64,000 bases of DNA, taken from contig NZ_JALPRS010000001.1 in NCBI RefSeq assembly GCF_023630255.1, forward strand, positions 2,232,001-2,296,000, read 5' to 3'. The stretch comes from Pontibacter deserti (GTDB lineage: Bacteria; Bacteroidota; Bacteroidia; Cytophagales; Hymenobacteraceae). The first letter of the stretch is position 1. Each line of letters starts with the position of its first letter. Under the pieces are notes generated by a model that was not told where the DNA came from, did not search any database, and worked only from the letters and a program-made list of their open reading frames with translations. Both the position numbers and the translations under genes were made by a program. Of the stretch, positions 1 to 9,112 are shown one piece after another.

Positions 1-239
1 CATTTGACTTTTTATATTGATTAACTTGTATAACGGAGTTATTTCAGGGTGCAAAACTAATGCATAAATCTCTTAAATCCATGTAACACGACAAAAACTT
101 TTAGTTTACTGTATATTATAAGGTTAGCTATAGTTACACACATTATTTACCAGGAAGCTGCAGCATTTAGAAAAGGCTGTTACAACGTATAACGTCGGGT
201 AATAACAGTCTTTATGCTAAAAGAAGAGAGTTCTATATA
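1..239. other. AT-rich non-coding stretch at the left edge
   Basis: No convincing coding frame or RNA gene is visible. The stretch is AT-rich and carries several TATAGTT/AACTATA-type words that recur throughout the window. It lies downstream of the small minus-strand gene that follows, so it may contain that gene's 3' end signals, but no clear hairpin with a T-run was found. Confidence 0.4.
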
Positions 240-470
240 CTATAGATGTTTCAGCAACTCTATCTGATCATCGTTAAGCAGAATATACCTGTTGTTAAAA
301 GGGTTGGCATAAAATTTTTCGGCAATAATATACTCTCCGGTTGTTAGCTTATGGATATTGTAGCTAAACAAACTATTGGATCGCTCAATTACCAGCTCCG
401 TTGTACTTAAGTCAAGCTGACGACCACAAGTGGTCGTGATCATTTCCTGGTTAGAAGTTGTTGTTGGCAT
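240..470 (-). CDS. Small hypothetical protein, 76 aa
   Basis: I do not recognise a family. The protein is short and soluble, with no signal peptide or membrane segment. The C-terminal half alternates hydrophobic and polar residues (YIIAEKFYANPF, then YILLNDDQIELL), which suggests a small mixed alpha/beta fold. It stands alone between two AT-rich gaps and points away from purL. Support is only an intact frame with an ATG start and sensible amino-acid composition, so it could be a chance ORF. Confidence 0.5.
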   Translation of the reverse strand: MPTTTSNQEMITTTCGRQLDLSTTELVIERSNSLFSYNIHKLTTGEYIIAEKFYANPFNNRYILLNDDQIELLKHL

Positions 471-661
471 AATAGTATAAGAATAAGGGGAGTTTTTTCT
501 TTACGGAACAGCTATCAGTTGGTGACACTTCTGTAGCATAAATCATGATTTATTTTTTTCCTGACCCCGTTTCTTATTAAAATATACCATTGTTATAGCT
601 GGCACTACAGGCTTAAAGTATAAAATCATCAAAACTGCTGTGCTCTTAAAGTATAAGTTCC

Positions 662-669
662 TACTTTTG
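662..669 (+). promoter_or_regulatory. Candidate -7 box (TAnnTTTG) of purL
   Basis: TACTTTTG matches the Bacteroidota -7 consensus and lies 28 nt ahead of the GTG start of purL. At the expected 19-nt spacing upstream (639-642) the sequence is TGTG, a partial match to the -33 element TTTG. Purine genes can also be under riboswitch control, but no purine aptamer was recognised here. Confidence 0.45.
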
Positions 670-697
670 TTAATCCGTTAAATCAAGCCAGACAAAC

Positions 698-2914
698 GTG
701 GAACAACAACTGACAACAGTAGAAACCGCCCAGAAGCTTGGCCTTCTGGAAGAGGAATTTGAAAAGATCAAACAGATTCTGGGTCGCACACCCAATTTTA
801 CCGAGTTAAGTATCTTCTCCGTAATGTGGTCGGAGCACTGCTCTTACAAAAACTCCATAGTTTGGCTGAAAACACTGCCTAAAGACTCGCCACGTATGCT
901 GGCAAAAGCAGGCGAAGAGAACGCCGGCCTTGTTGATATTGGAGATGGTTACGCCTGCAGCTTCAAAATAGAATCTCACAACCACCCGTCTGCTATTGAG
1001 CCTTACCAGGGCGCCGCAACCGGTGTGGGTGGTATAAACAGAGATATTTTCACCATGGGTGCCCGCCCGATCGCGCAGCTTAACTCGCTTCGCTTTGGCA
1101 ACCCACGATCTGAGAAAACACAGCGCTTATTAAGAGGTGTAGTTAAAGGCATTGGCGATTATGGCAATGCCTTTGGTATTCCTACGGTAGGTGGTGAGCT
1201 TTTCTTCGACGAGTGCTACAACATCAACCCACTTGTAAATGCTTTCTCTGCCGGTATCGTTAAAGTAGGCGAAACAGCTTCTGCCACCTCTTACGGTGTA
1301 GGCAACCCGGTATTTATAGTTGGTTCTGCCACCGGTAAAGACGGTATACACGGGGCTGCTTTTGCGTCTAAAGATATCACCGAAGATTCTGCCAAAGACC
1401 TTCCATCAGTTCAGGTAGGTGATCCGTTCCAGGAAAAACTTTTATTGGAAGCCACACTGGAAATCATTAAATCCGGCCACGTAATTGGTATGCAGGACAT
1501 GGGCGCTGCTGGCATAACTTGCTCTACCTCTGAGATGAGTGCTAAAGGCGAACACGGTATGGACATCTGGCTGGATAAAGTTCCTACCCGCCAGGCGAAC
1601 ATGGTGCCATTCGAAATTCTGCTTTCTGAGAGCCAGGAGCGCATGCTTATAGTGATGAAAAAAGGCTATGAGCAAACTATAAAAGGCATCTGCGATAAGT
1701 GGGACCTTTACTGCGAGCAGATTGGTGTGGTAACGGAAGGCGGCATGCTGCGCTACTACATGAATGGCGAACTGGCTGCCGAAGTACCTGCCAACGACCT
1801 TGTATTGGGTGGTGGTGCCCCGGTTTATCATAGAGAATACCGTGAGCCGGCTTATTTTCAGGAAGCCAAGAAATTTAATATAGAGCAGGTAGAAGAACCA
1901 CAGGATTACCAGGCTGTAGCTGAGTTCCTGACCACACACCCGAACATTGCCTCGAAGCGTTGGGTATACCGCCAGTATGATTCTATGGTTGGAACTGCCA
2001 CGATGACGACAAATGCCCCTGCTGATGCAGCTATCGTTAAAGTAAAAGGAACTGACAAATCAATTGCTGTAACTGTAGATTGCAATAGCCGCTACGTATA
2101 TGCCGACCCTGAAGAAGGTTGCGCAATTGCCGTAGCAGAAGCTGCAAGAAATATAGTTTGTTCTGGTGCCGAGCCGCTAGCTATAACCAACTGCTTAAAC
2201 TTTGGTAACCCATATGTACCGGAAGTATACTGGCACTTTGTAGGCGCAATTAAAGGTATGGGCAAAGCCTGTACTGCCTTGGGCACGCCGGTAACAGGTG
2301 GTAACGTAAGTTTCTACAACCAGTCATCCGACGAAGGTCCGGTTTTCCCGACACCAACTATAGGTATGCTGGGTATATTGGAGAACAAGGATAACAAAAT
2401 GACGCTGGCTTTCCAGAACGCCGGTGACCTCATCTATATGATAGGCGATGCGCAGAACGACATTGCCTCTTCTGAGTATCTGTACTCTTACCATAATGTA
2501 AAACTCTCTCCTGCCCCATACTTTAACATGGATGAGGAGTTAAAACTACAGGCAACTATAAAAGAAGTTATCGAGCAAAAGCTTATCAGGTCGGCACACG
2601 ATGTAGCAGATGGTGGTTTATACATTACTTTGTTGGAGTCAGCGATGCCAAAAGAACTGGGCTTTGATATCGAAACAGATAAAAATTTCAGAAAAGATGC
2701 CTTTTTATTTGGCGAAGCACAGAGCCGCGTAGTTGTGTCGGTTTCTCCGGAACAACAAGCTGCTTTTGAACAGGCGCTTCAAAATAAAGGGGTGAATTTC
2801 ACCAAATTAGGTGCTGTAACAAGCCACGATTGCCACATAGATGGTGAGCTTTTTGGTGGCATTACAGTGGCTAAAAAACACTATGACACAGCGCTAGAGC
2901 AGATTTTAGACTAA
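698..2914 (+). CDS. purL: Phosphoribosylformylglycinamidine synthase subunit PurL
   Basis: PurL converts FGAR plus ATP and glutamine-derived ammonia to FGAM, the fourth step of purine synthesis, in the cytosol. At 738 aa this is the small PurL type: it has the two AIRS-like halves but no C-terminal glutamine amidotransferase, so it should need PurQ and PurS partners, which are not in this window. SEHCSYKNS (residues 45-53) and the Gly-rich [18 protein letters not shown] stretch are typical of the ATP/FGAR site. The start is GTG; no ATG near it preserves the conserved N-terminus. The gene stands alone, with a TAnnTTTG box just upstream. Confidence 0.95.
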   Translation: MEQQLTTVETAQKLGLLEEEFEKIKQILGRTPNFTELSIFSVMWSEHCSYKNSIVWLKTLPKDSPRMLAKAGEENAGLVDIGDGYACSFKIESHNHPSAIEPYQGAATGVGGINRDIFTMGARPIAQLNSLRFGNPRSEKTQRLLRGVVKGIGDYGNAFGIPTVGGELFFDECYNINPLVNAFSAGIVKVGETASATSYGVGNPVFIVGSATGKDGIHGAAFASKDITEDSAKDLPSVQVGDPFQEKLLLEATLEIIKSGHVIGMQDMGAAGITCSTSEMSAKGEHGMDIWLDKVPTRQANMVPFEILLSESQERMLIVMKKGYEQTIKGICDKWDLYCEQIGVVTEGGMLRYYMNGELAAEVPANDLVLGGGAPVYHREYREPAYFQEAKKFNIEQVEEPQDYQAVAEFLTTHPNIASKRWVYRQYDSMVGTATMTTNAPADAAIVKVKGTDKSIAVTVDCNSRYVYADPEEGCAIAVAEAARNIVCSGAEPLAITNCLNFGNPYVPEVYWHFVGAIKGMGKACTALGTPVTGGNVSFYNQSSDEGPVFPTPTIGMLGILENKDNKMTLAFQNAGDLIYMIGDAQNDIASSEYLYSYHNVKLSPAPYFNMDEELKLQATIKEVIEQKLIRSAHDVADGGLYITLLESAMPKELGFDIETDKNFRKDAFLFGEAQSRVVVSVSPEQQAAFEQALQNKGVNFTKLGAVTSHDCHIDGELFGGITVAKKHYDTALEQILD

Positions 2915-2942
2915 TTTTTTTTGAAAATTTTTGAAGCAAATG

Positions 2943-2973
2943 TTTGCAGTTTAAAATCGTCTCTCTATCTTTG
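2943..2973 (+). promoter_or_regulatory. Perfect Bacteroidota promoter for tRNA-Gln
   Basis: TTTG at 2943-2946, exactly 19 nt of spacer, then TATCTTTG at 2966-2973. This is a full match to TTTG-N19-TAnnTTTG. Transcription should begin around 2978-2980, about 45 nt before the tRNA. It is the best promoter in the window and supports placing the organism in Bacteroidota. Confidence 0.8.
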
Positions 2974-3022
2974 CATCACTGAACGACGAAGGGGCTTCCA
3001 CCCTGAAATCTAGTAGGTAACT

Positions 3023-3095
3023 TGTCCGATGGTGTAACTGGCAACACGTCTGATTTTGGTTCAGAAGAGTCCAGGTTCGAAACCTGGTCGGACAA
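3023..3095 (+). tRNA. tRNA-Gln (anticodon TTG)
   Basis: A complete cloverleaf folds by eye. The acceptor stem TGTCCGA (3023-3029) pairs with TCGGACA (3088-3094). The D stem is GTGT/ACAC. The anticodon stem TCTGA/TCAGA encloses the loop TTTTGGT with anticodon TTG at 3056-3058. The T arm is CCAGG-TTCGAAA-CCTGG. The discriminator base is A and CCA is not encoded. It decodes CAA (and CAG by wobble). It has its own promoter upstream and a strong terminator immediately downstream. Confidence 0.95.
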
Positions 3096-3100
3096 CGTTT

Positions 3101-3137
3101 AAAAAGGCAACCTACAGCAATGCAGGTTGCCTTTTTT
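3101..3137 (+). terminator. Rho-independent terminator after tRNA-Gln
   Basis: A 13-bp stem (3101-3113 with 3125-3137) centred on GGCAACCT/AGGTTGCC is followed by a T-run. It lies a few bases after the tRNA 3' end. Confidence 0.85.
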
Positions 3138-3203
3138 CGTTTTAACACCCTCCCTAACCAATTAAAAATCAGAAATTTCAGCTGCCGGATATTCTAAATT
3201 TCG

Positions 3204-3211
3204 TAGCTTTG
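3204..3211 (+). promoter_or_regulatory. Candidate -7 box (TAnnTTTG) of prs
   Basis: TAGCTTTG matches the -7 consensus and lies 51 nt ahead of the prs ATG. No good TTTG sits 19 nt upstream, so the call is tentative. Confidence 0.45.
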
Positions 3212-3262
3212 CAGGCATAATAACCTTAACCTAAACCCTTCATTTAGTATTAAGTTAAAACT

Positions 3263-4192
3263 ATGCCCCAGGTAAAAATCTTCTCCGGCTCCGCTTCGCG
3301 CTACCTAGCTGAAAAAATTGCAGCTGCTTACGGCACACAATTAGGCGACTTAACTATCTCCCGCTTCAGCGATGGTGAAATTGGTGTACACTACAATGAG
3401 TCTGTGCGCGGTGCCGAAGTATTTATAGTACTTTCTACTTTTCCGCCTGCCGATAACCTGATGGAACTGATGCTACTGGTTGATGCTGCCAAGCGCGCTT
3501 CAGCACACAAGGTAACAGTAGTGATGCCATACTACGGTTATGCCCGCCAGGACAGAAAAGATAAGCCTCGTGTATCGATAGGTGCCAAAGTTCTGGCAAA
3601 TGCTGTTCAGGCTTGTGGCGCTGACCGCCTGATGACCTGCGACCTTCATGCCGGACAGATCCAAGGTTTCTTTGATATCCCGGTTGATCATTTGGATGGA
3701 TCAGCCATATTTGTTCCTTACCTGCGCAGCCTGAACCTGGGTACAAATCTTATCTTCGCATCTCCTGACGTGGGTGGTGTGGTTAGAACAAGAGCCTTTG
3801 CCAAAAACTTTGGAGCTGAAATGGTTGTCTGCGATAAGCACAGAGTACGTGCCAACGAGATTGCCTCGATGCAGGTAATTGGTAATGTTGAAGGCCTTGA
3901 TGTAGTGCTGGTAGATGATATGGTAGATACTGCCGGAACTATAACCAAGGCTGCTGAACTGTTAAAGGAAAAAGGTGCCAGAACAGTACGTGCTATCGCC
4001 ACGCACCCTGTACTTTCCGGACCAGCTTACGAACGCATCGATAATTCTGTGCTGGAAGAACTTGTAGTTTCAGATACAATTCCGTTAAAGCAGGCATCTT
4101 CCAAAATAAAAGTGCTTACGTTCTCAGAACTGTTTGCCAGAGCTATCAACAATGTGGTAACTCACGAGTCTATCAGCTCGCTGTTTATATAA
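3263..4192 (+). CDS. prs: Ribose-phosphate pyrophosphokinase (PRPP synthetase)
   Basis: Prs makes PRPP from ribose 5-phosphate and ATP, feeding purine, pyrimidine, histidine and NAD synthesis. The 309 aa length is normal for class I enzymes. Visible family marks are the N-terminal KIFSGSAS and FSDGEI, the ATP-binding YYGYARQDRKD loop, CDLHAGQIQGFF, and the PRPP loop VVLVDDMVDTAGT near residues 210-222. The ATG start gives the conserved N-terminus. It follows the tRNA-Gln terminator and has its own candidate promoter; rplY lies downstream with a separate promoter. Confidence 0.97.
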   Translation: MPQVKIFSGSASRYLAEKIAAAYGTQLGDLTISRFSDGEIGVHYNESVRGAEVFIVLSTFPPADNLMELMLLVDAAKRASAHKVTVVMPYYGYARQDRKDKPRVSIGAKVLANAVQACGADRLMTCDLHAGQIQGFFDIPVDHLDGSAIFVPYLRSLNLGTNLIFASPDVGGVVRTRAFAKNFGAEMVVCDKHRVRANEIASMQVIGNVEGLDVVLVDDMVDTAGTITKAAELLKEKGARTVRAIATHPVLSGPAYERIDNSVLEELVVSDTIPLKQASSKIKVLTFSELFARAINNVVTHESISSLFI

Positions 4193-4294
4193 TTTGTGTT
4201 TCGTTTTTGGTGTTTTGTGTTTCGATAAGAGAAATTTCAAAAATGTTTTTCCGAAAAACTATATACAAAACACTAAAAACGAATTAAAAAGCCC

Positions 4295-4302
4295 TACCTT
4301 TG
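4295..4302 (+). promoter_or_regulatory. Candidate -7 box (TAnnTTTG) of rplY
   Basis: TACCTTTG lies 31 nt ahead of the rplY ATG at 4333. The in-frame TTG at 4300 lies inside this box, which argues against it being the start codon. Confidence 0.5.
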
Positions 4303-4332
4303 TGGCTCGAAAATTTTAACAAATTCATTTTT

Positions 4333-4920
4333 ATGAAAACTTTAGAGATTATAGGGTTTAAAAGAGCAAATCTCGGCAAAGCGCAGACGAAAGAACTGCG
4401 TAATGAGTCTTATGTACCAGGTGTATTATATGGCGGCGCTGAGCAAGTACACTTCTACGCACCAGCTATCCTGTTCAGAGACTTAGTTTATTCTCCGGAA
4501 GTATACGAAGTAGACCTGAATATTGAAGGCACACACTACAGAGCTGTGATGCAGGACGTACAGTTCCACCCAGTTAACGAAATGCTGTTACACGTTGACT
4601 TCCTTGAGCTACAGGATGACAAGCCAGTGAAACTGGATATCCCGGTTAAAATTGTTGGTAACTCTCCAGGTGTAATGGCCGGTGGTAAACTTGTAACTAA
4701 GCTTCGTAAGCTTAAAGTAAAAGCTTTACCTGCTAACCTACCTGATTATGTAGAAGTTGACATCTCTGACCTTGAACTTGGTAAGTCTATCAAAGTTAAC
4801 AAAATCAAAGGTGGTGAGTACGAGATCCTTACTAACGCACTTGCTCCGGTTGCAACTGTAACTATTCCACGTGCTCTTAAGAGTGCACAGATGGAAGAAG
4901 CTCGCGCTGGTAAAAAATAA
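4333..4920 (+). CDS. rplY: 50S ribosomal protein L25/general stress protein Ctc
   Basis: A 5S rRNA-binding ribosomal protein of the longer Ctc type: an N-terminal L25 domain (about residues 1-90, with RNESYVPGVLYGG) followed by a C-terminal TL5-like domain (residues about 95-180). It is 195 aa from the ATG at 4333. The frame is open back to a TTG at 4300, but that codon lies inside a promoter-like box, so the ATG is preferred. The tail is basic (ARAGKK). A terminator follows. In many bacteria this gene also sits close to prs and pth, as here. Confidence 0.95.
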   Translation: MKTLEIIGFKRANLGKAQTKELRNESYVPGVLYGGAEQVHFYAPAILFRDLVYSPEVYEVDLNIEGTHYRAVMQDVQFHPVNEMLLHVDFLELQDDKPVKLDIPVKIVGNSPGVMAGGKLVTKLRKLKVKALPANLPDYVEVDISDLELGKSIKVNKIKGGEYEILTNALAPVATVTIPRALKSAQMEEARAGKK

Positions 4921-4947
4921 GCAGCAAACGCTACTTTATAGTACAAG

Positions 4948-4983
4948 ATCCTGTCCTGCTGCAAGCGGGGCAGGATTTTTTGT
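4948..4983 (+). terminator. Terminator after rplY
   Basis: ATCCTG (4948-4953) pairs with CAGGAT (4971-4976), with further pairing inside, and a run of Ts follows. Confidence 0.75.
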
Positions 4984-4997
4984 TTAACTCATTTTTA

Positions 4998-5130
4998 AGA
5001 CACAGGATAGTAGACGCAAGACACAAGACTTTTATACCTTTGAAAGTATAACCGAGCAATGACTTTAAAGATACAGGCTCTTTTGATTTTTGTCCTGAAT
5101 CCTGTGTCCTGAGTCTTTTGTCCAGAATAA
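4998..5130. repeat. Low-complexity repeats of GACACAGGA/GTCTTTTGTCC type
   Basis: GACACAGGAT at about 4999 is repeated inverted as ATCCTGTGTC at about 5098, and CAAGACACAAGACT has an inverted relative further right (GAGTCTTTTGTCC). The block reads as imperfect permutations of GACACAAGACT. A TACCTTTG (5035-5042) inside it matches the -7 promoter consensus and could serve pth. Confidence 0.5.
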
Positions 5131-5769
5131 ATGCTAAATACATTGAAACAATGGTTAGGAATAGGGCTTGCACCTGACACTCCGGCCACACCCGAAGATA
5201 CAAGTATGAAATACCTTATAGTTGGTTTGGGAAACATAGGTCCTGAATACGCTGAAACAAGACATAACATCGGCTTTATGGTGTTAGATTACCTGGCTAA
5301 AAAGCACGATGCGAAATTTGATGTAAGCCGCCACGCGTTTGTAACCGAAATAAAAGTAAAAGGTCGTACTTATGTATTGGTAAAACCTACTACTTACATG
5401 AACCTGAGCGGAAAAGCAGTTGGTCATTACCTGAACTCGTTAAAACTTACGCCAGAGCAGATGCTTGTAATTACAGATGATATTGCCATACCTTTTGGTA
5501 AGATACGCATCAGAACGAAGGGCAGCGCCGGCGGGCACAACGGCTTAAAACACATAGAGCAAACACTGGGGCATAATAATTACCCACGCCTGCGTTTTGG
5601 TGTTGGTGATGACTTTCATAAAGGCAAGCAGGTAGATTACGTACTAAGCAATTTCAGTGATGATGAGCAGGCCGAACTACAGACACTGATTGAGAAGTCA
5701 GCAGATGCAGTACTTTCTTTTGGCTCTATCGGGCTGGAGCGCACCATGAACCAGTTTAATACAAAGTAA
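5131..5769 (+). CDS. pth: Peptidyl-tRNA hydrolase
   Basis: Pth cleaves peptidyl-tRNAs that drop off the ribosome, recycling tRNA in the cytosol. The family core begins KYLIVGLGNIGPEYAETRHN and includes the catalytic His of TRHN, PTTYMNLSG, and GSAGGHNGLKH. The frame opens at 5131, giving 212 aa with a 25-residue N-terminal extension (hydrophobic, then Pro/Thr-rich) before the usual start at Met 26 (ATG at 5206, giving 187 aa). I cannot decide the start; the shorter form has the normal family length. The acyltransferase gene follows after 7 nt. Confidence 0.93.
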   Translation: MLNTLKQWLGIGLAPDTPATPEDTSMKYLIVGLGNIGPEYAETRHNIGFMVLDYLAKKHDAKFDVSRHAFVTEIKVKGRTYVLVKPTTYMNLSGKAVGHYLNSLKLTPEQMLVITDDIAIPFGKIRIRTKGSAGGHNGLKHIEQTLGHNNYPRLRFGVGDDFHKGKQVDYVLSNFSDDEQAELQTLIEKSADAVLSFGSIGLERTMNQFNTK

Positions 5770-5776
5770 CACTACT

Positions 5777-6853
5777 ATGACCACAACACAGGTACAACAG
5801 GCGCCAAGCAGAGTAACCTCCCTTGATTATGTTCGGGGGCTGGCTGCATTGGGCATATTGCTGTACCATTTCCAGAGCTGGACGCTGGGCCACATGGCAG
5901 CTGAAAGTTTCTGGGGAAGGATCGGATTGTATGGTGTTGCTATTTTTTATGTGCTGAGCGGGCTTACGCTGTACCATGTGTATGAGGCAAGAATGCAACC
6001 GCAAAAAGTACCACTAGCCGATTTCTACCTGAAACGTATCTTCAGGTTGTTTCCGCTGCTCTGGCTCATTATGCCGGTATACCTGATCATTGATCCAACT
6101 ATGCGTGAGTGGGATCGTGTTTTGCTAAATTTTATCGGCCTCTTTGGCTTTGTAGCCTGGGATAAACCTATTGGCACAGGTGTATGGTCTATTGGTAATG
6201 AGTTGGTGTTTTATCTGTTCTTCCCTATTTTTCTGTTCTCCGCCAAGTATAGCCGTGCAGCTTTTGCCTTTGTATGCCTGGTTATACTTACAATAGGTGT
6301 ATACTTTGCTTTTTATAGTATAGACGACGCTGTGCCGCTAGCCACCCAGTGGCGTGATTATGTAAATCCATTAAATCAGATTTTTCTGTTCCTGGGTGGT
6401 GTTGCCATAGGGTACTTTGCAAAATATAAGTCCCTGCCTTCGCTACCCCTGGTGTTGCTGTTACTGGCCGGCATAGCTGTTTTTATACTTTACCCCGTAT
6501 CCGGAAATACCGTAACGCTGGTAACAGACTGGAACCGGTTTATTTTTGCAGGCACCTGTCTGGCTATCTGTTTTGCCATGTATAAGCTGCCCATAACGTT
6601 ACCAAAGCTGTTGCATGTGCCGCTGCATACATTAGGCGAGATAAGTTATGCTTTATACCTGCTGCACCCGCTGGTTTACAAGGTCGTACAGTTTGCTGCC
6701 AAACAGTTACATTTCTCTCCCTGGGTCACTATAATCCTGGCTATGGTTGCTACCCTTATACTTAGCCAACTGGTGTACCGCTACTACGAACAGCGTTTTG
6801 TCCGGCTGGGCCAGAAAGCCAGTGCCGCGGTTACCAGCCGGCTGATAAAATAA
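5777..6853 (+). CDS. Membrane acyltransferase, OafA/YrhL family
   Basis: A 358-aa integral membrane protein with about ten hydrophobic segments, of the acyltransferase 3 family that O-acylates surface sugars or other envelope molecules. Family marks are the N-terminal SLDYVRGLAALGILLYHF with its catalytic-type His, YGVAIFYVLSGLTLYH, and a late ALYLLHPLVYKV segment. It starts 7 nt after pth and is probably co-transcribed with it. The acceptor substrate cannot be read from the sequence. Confidence 0.88.
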   Translation: MTTTQVQQAPSRVTSLDYVRGLAALGILLYHFQSWTLGHMAAESFWGRIGLYGVAIFYVLSGLTLYHVYEARMQPQKVPLADFYLKRIFRLFPLLWLIMPVYLIIDPTMREWDRVLLNFIGLFGFVAWDKPIGTGVWSIGNELVFYLFFPIFLFSAKYSRAAFAFVCLVILTIGVYFAFYSIDDAVPLATQWRDYVNPLNQIFLFLGGVAIGYFAKYKSLPSLPLVLLLLAGIAVFILYPVSGNTVTLVTDWNRFIFAGTCLAICFAMYKLPITLPKLLHVPLHTLGEISYALYLLHPLVYKVVQFAAKQLHFSPWVTIILAMVATLILSQLVYRYYEQRFVRLGQKASAAVTSRLIK

Positions 6854-6966
6854 GCAGCTGCAAGTATAGCCCTTTGCTCTTCCTGAAAAGGATAGGTACC
6901 GGACTTATACTTTCAAACCTTATTTCTTACCTTGCTGTTATTCGCACACGCTCTACCTGATTAACT

Positions 6967-8226
6967 ATGAACCCGCTATTGCAACTATACCGCAACGCTT
7001 TTGGAGGCCTCTCCCGGCAAGCCTGGATGATGTCGCTGGTAATGCTGATAAACCGGAGTGGGGCAATGGTTATCCCTTTCCTGGGTGTATATCTTACCAC
7101 AGAGCTTGGTTATACTTTAAAAGAAACAGGTGCTATACTAAGTATCTATGGGTTGGGCTCGGTTTGCGGATCATTTCTGGGTGGTTGGCTTACAGATAAG
7201 ATCGGGCATTTTAAAGTGCAGTTTGTGAGCTTAACACTGGGTGGCGGCTTATATTTTATATTGCTTAACCTGCGGCAATTTGAATACATGGCAGCCGGCG
7301 TATTTATACTTAGCTTGGTAAACGATATGCTACGACCAGCCAATGCTTCTTCAATCGCATCGTATGCCAAACCCGAAAATGTAACCCGCGCCTTCTCACT
7401 GAACCGGATGGCCATTAACCTGGGCTTTTCCATTGGTCCGGCTGTAGGTGGCTTACTGGCTGCCTTATCATATAAATGGCTTTTTATTGCTGATGGGGCA
7501 ACCTGTATTGCAGCAGGGCTTTTCTTCTTTTTATACTTCAGGGCACAGCAGGGGCACAAGCCGGTAATACCAGAAAATAAAGCCGATGTACCTGCTGTAA
7601 TGTCCCCGTACCGCGATATGTGGTTTATACTTTTCGTTATTCTGTGCAGCTTGTTCGCCACTATTTTCTTCCAGCTTTTCTCCACTTTACCTCTATACTA
7701 TAAACAGGTGCATCAATTATCTGAGGGGAGTATTGGATTGCTGATGGCACTAAATGGCCTTATCGTTTTTTTGCTGGAGATGATCGTGGTTTACCTGCTC
7801 GGCGAAAAGGCATCAAAAGCCATGTTAGTGGCAGGTGGTTTATTAATGCTGGGGCTCTCTTTTGTGTTACTGAACCTATTTGGGCAAGTAAGTATACTTT
7901 ACGTTTCGATGTTGCTGTTGAGCATCTCTGAGATACTTGCCATGCCGTTTATGTCAACTATAACAGTAGAGCGCTCTGGCCTGAGCAACAGGGGTGCTTA
8001 CATGGGGTTGTATACTATTTCGTATGCAGCTGCCCACGTAGTTTCCCCATACCTGGGAACCAGTATAATTGCAGCTTATGGATTCAGCACGTTGTGGTGG
8101 GCTTGTGGCATACTGACTATAGTTACTGCGCTTGGGTTTTATTTTGTAATTCACCAGATGGAAAAGCAGCGATTTGCGAAACAAGCTATACTTGCTGATA
8201 CCAGCAAGCTAGTTTCGACAACTTAA
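6967..8226 (+). CDS. Major facilitator superfamily transporter
   Basis: A 419-aa protein with about 12 membrane segments, of the DHA1-like drug or metabolite efflux type. The loop between segments 2 and 3 carries the family motif A (GSFLGGWLTDKIGHFKVQ, about residues 67-84). A hydrophilic stretch near residues 190-215 separates the two halves. It lies 113 nt after the acyltransferase gene, so a separate promoter is possible. The substrate is unknown. Confidence 0.88.
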   Translation: MNPLLQLYRNAFGGLSRQAWMMSLVMLINRSGAMVIPFLGVYLTTELGYTLKETGAILSIYGLGSVCGSFLGGWLTDKIGHFKVQFVSLTLGGGLYFILLNLRQFEYMAAGVFILSLVNDMLRPANASSIASYAKPENVTRAFSLNRMAINLGFSIGPAVGGLLAALSYKWLFIADGATCIAAGLFFFLYFRAQQGHKPVIPENKADVPAVMSPYRDMWFILFVILCSLFATIFFQLFSTLPLYYKQVHQLSEGSIGLLMALNGLIVFLLEMIVVYLLGEKASKAMLVAGGLLMLGLSFVLLNLFGQVSILYVSMLLLSISEILAMPFMSTITVERSGLSNRGAYMGLYTISYAAAHVVSPYLGTSIIAAYGFSTLWWACGILTIVTALGFYFVIHQMEKQRFAKQAILADTSKLVSTT

Positions 8227-8379
8227 TGCAGGCTTTATTTCTGAAGTTAGCTTATACTTCACTGTATTATAATAAGGAAATTAATATTTGTAACTACTTC
8301 TGAAGAAAAGGGGCAGCCACGCTTGATTTTCACCAACCAGTATAATTGCCTACATTAGTACAAAAATTGTTTTAAGCAC

Positions 8380-9036
8380 ATGTCTGTAGATACACCCGAA
8401 ATAAAGCGGATTGCTGCTTTAAAACGTTATGAAATTCTCGACACACCTCAGGACGGCACCTTTAACAGATTAACAGAACTAGCATCCAAAATATTTAACG
8501 TCCCAATTTCTATCATCAGCTTGGTTGATACGGACCGTATCTGGTTTAAATCACGATATGGTTTAGAGGTAGATGAAATACAACAAGAGCCTGGACTGTG
8601 TACTTCCGCCATCTTGTCGGATGATGTATATGTAGTAGAAAATGCGAGGGAGGACCCACGCACTCTTACAAACTCTCTGGTAGTTTCAGATTTTGGGTTA
8701 CAGTTTTATGCTGCTGCTCCCCTACGTACCTCGGATGGGTTTAACCTGGGCACACTCTGCATTATCGATAGAAAGCAACGCTTCCTAAACGAATCCCAGA
8801 AGGAGATGCTGAAAGAGCTGGCAAGCATTGTAATGGATGAACTTGAGATACGGCTGGCTGCGCGAGTTAATGCTAAAAAAACTTACGACCTGCTACAGTC
8901 TACACTATCTCACTTAAAACAAACTAACAGCAAACTTCAGAGTTTACCTGATGTTGTTAGAACCGAAGAACTGGACTCAATTATAGCTGGAAATGATCAG
9001 CTTAGCCGGCAACTGGATAACTTTCTAAAACAGTAA
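8380..9036 (+). CDS. GAF domain protein
   Basis: A 218-aa soluble protein. The N-terminus (EIKRIAALKRYEILDTPQDGTFNRLTELASKIF) leads into a GAF sensor domain (about residues 25-160, with GTLCIIDRKQR near the end). A polar helical region likely to form a coiled coil follows (about 160-218). No kinase or cyclase output domain is present, so it may work as a stand-alone sensor or pass a signal by protein contact. Similar N-termini are common in GAF modules of Bacteroidota and Cyanobacteria sensor kinases. The ligand is unknown. Confidence 0.85.
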   Translation: MSVDTPEIKRIAALKRYEILDTPQDGTFNRLTELASKIFNVPISIISLVDTDRIWFKSRYGLEVDEIQQEPGLCTSAILSDDVYVVENAREDPRTLTNSLVVSDFGLQFYAAAPLRTSDGFNLGTLCIIDRKQRFLNESQKEMLKELASIVMDELEIRLAARVNAKKTYDLLQSTLSHLKQTNSKLQSLPDVVRTEELDSIIAGNDQLSRQLDNFLKQ

Positions 9037-9050
9037 CTATCATAAAGCCA

Positions 9051-9093
9051 TAAACAAAAAGACCTAACAATTGCTGTTAGGTCTTTTTGTTTA
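9051..9093. terminator. Bidirectional terminator between GAF gene and metG
   Basis: A perfect 19-bp inverted repeat (9051-9069 with 9075-9093, 5-nt loop). The outer arm is A-rich on the left and T-rich on the right, so either strand ends in a U-run. It serves the two convergent genes. Confidence 0.9.
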
Positions 9094-9112
9094 TCATAAG
9101 TCTGGGCTATAC

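Noticed and set aside
46..200. A riboswitch ahead of the first gene
   Set aside because: The gene reads the other way and no aptamer core was recognised.
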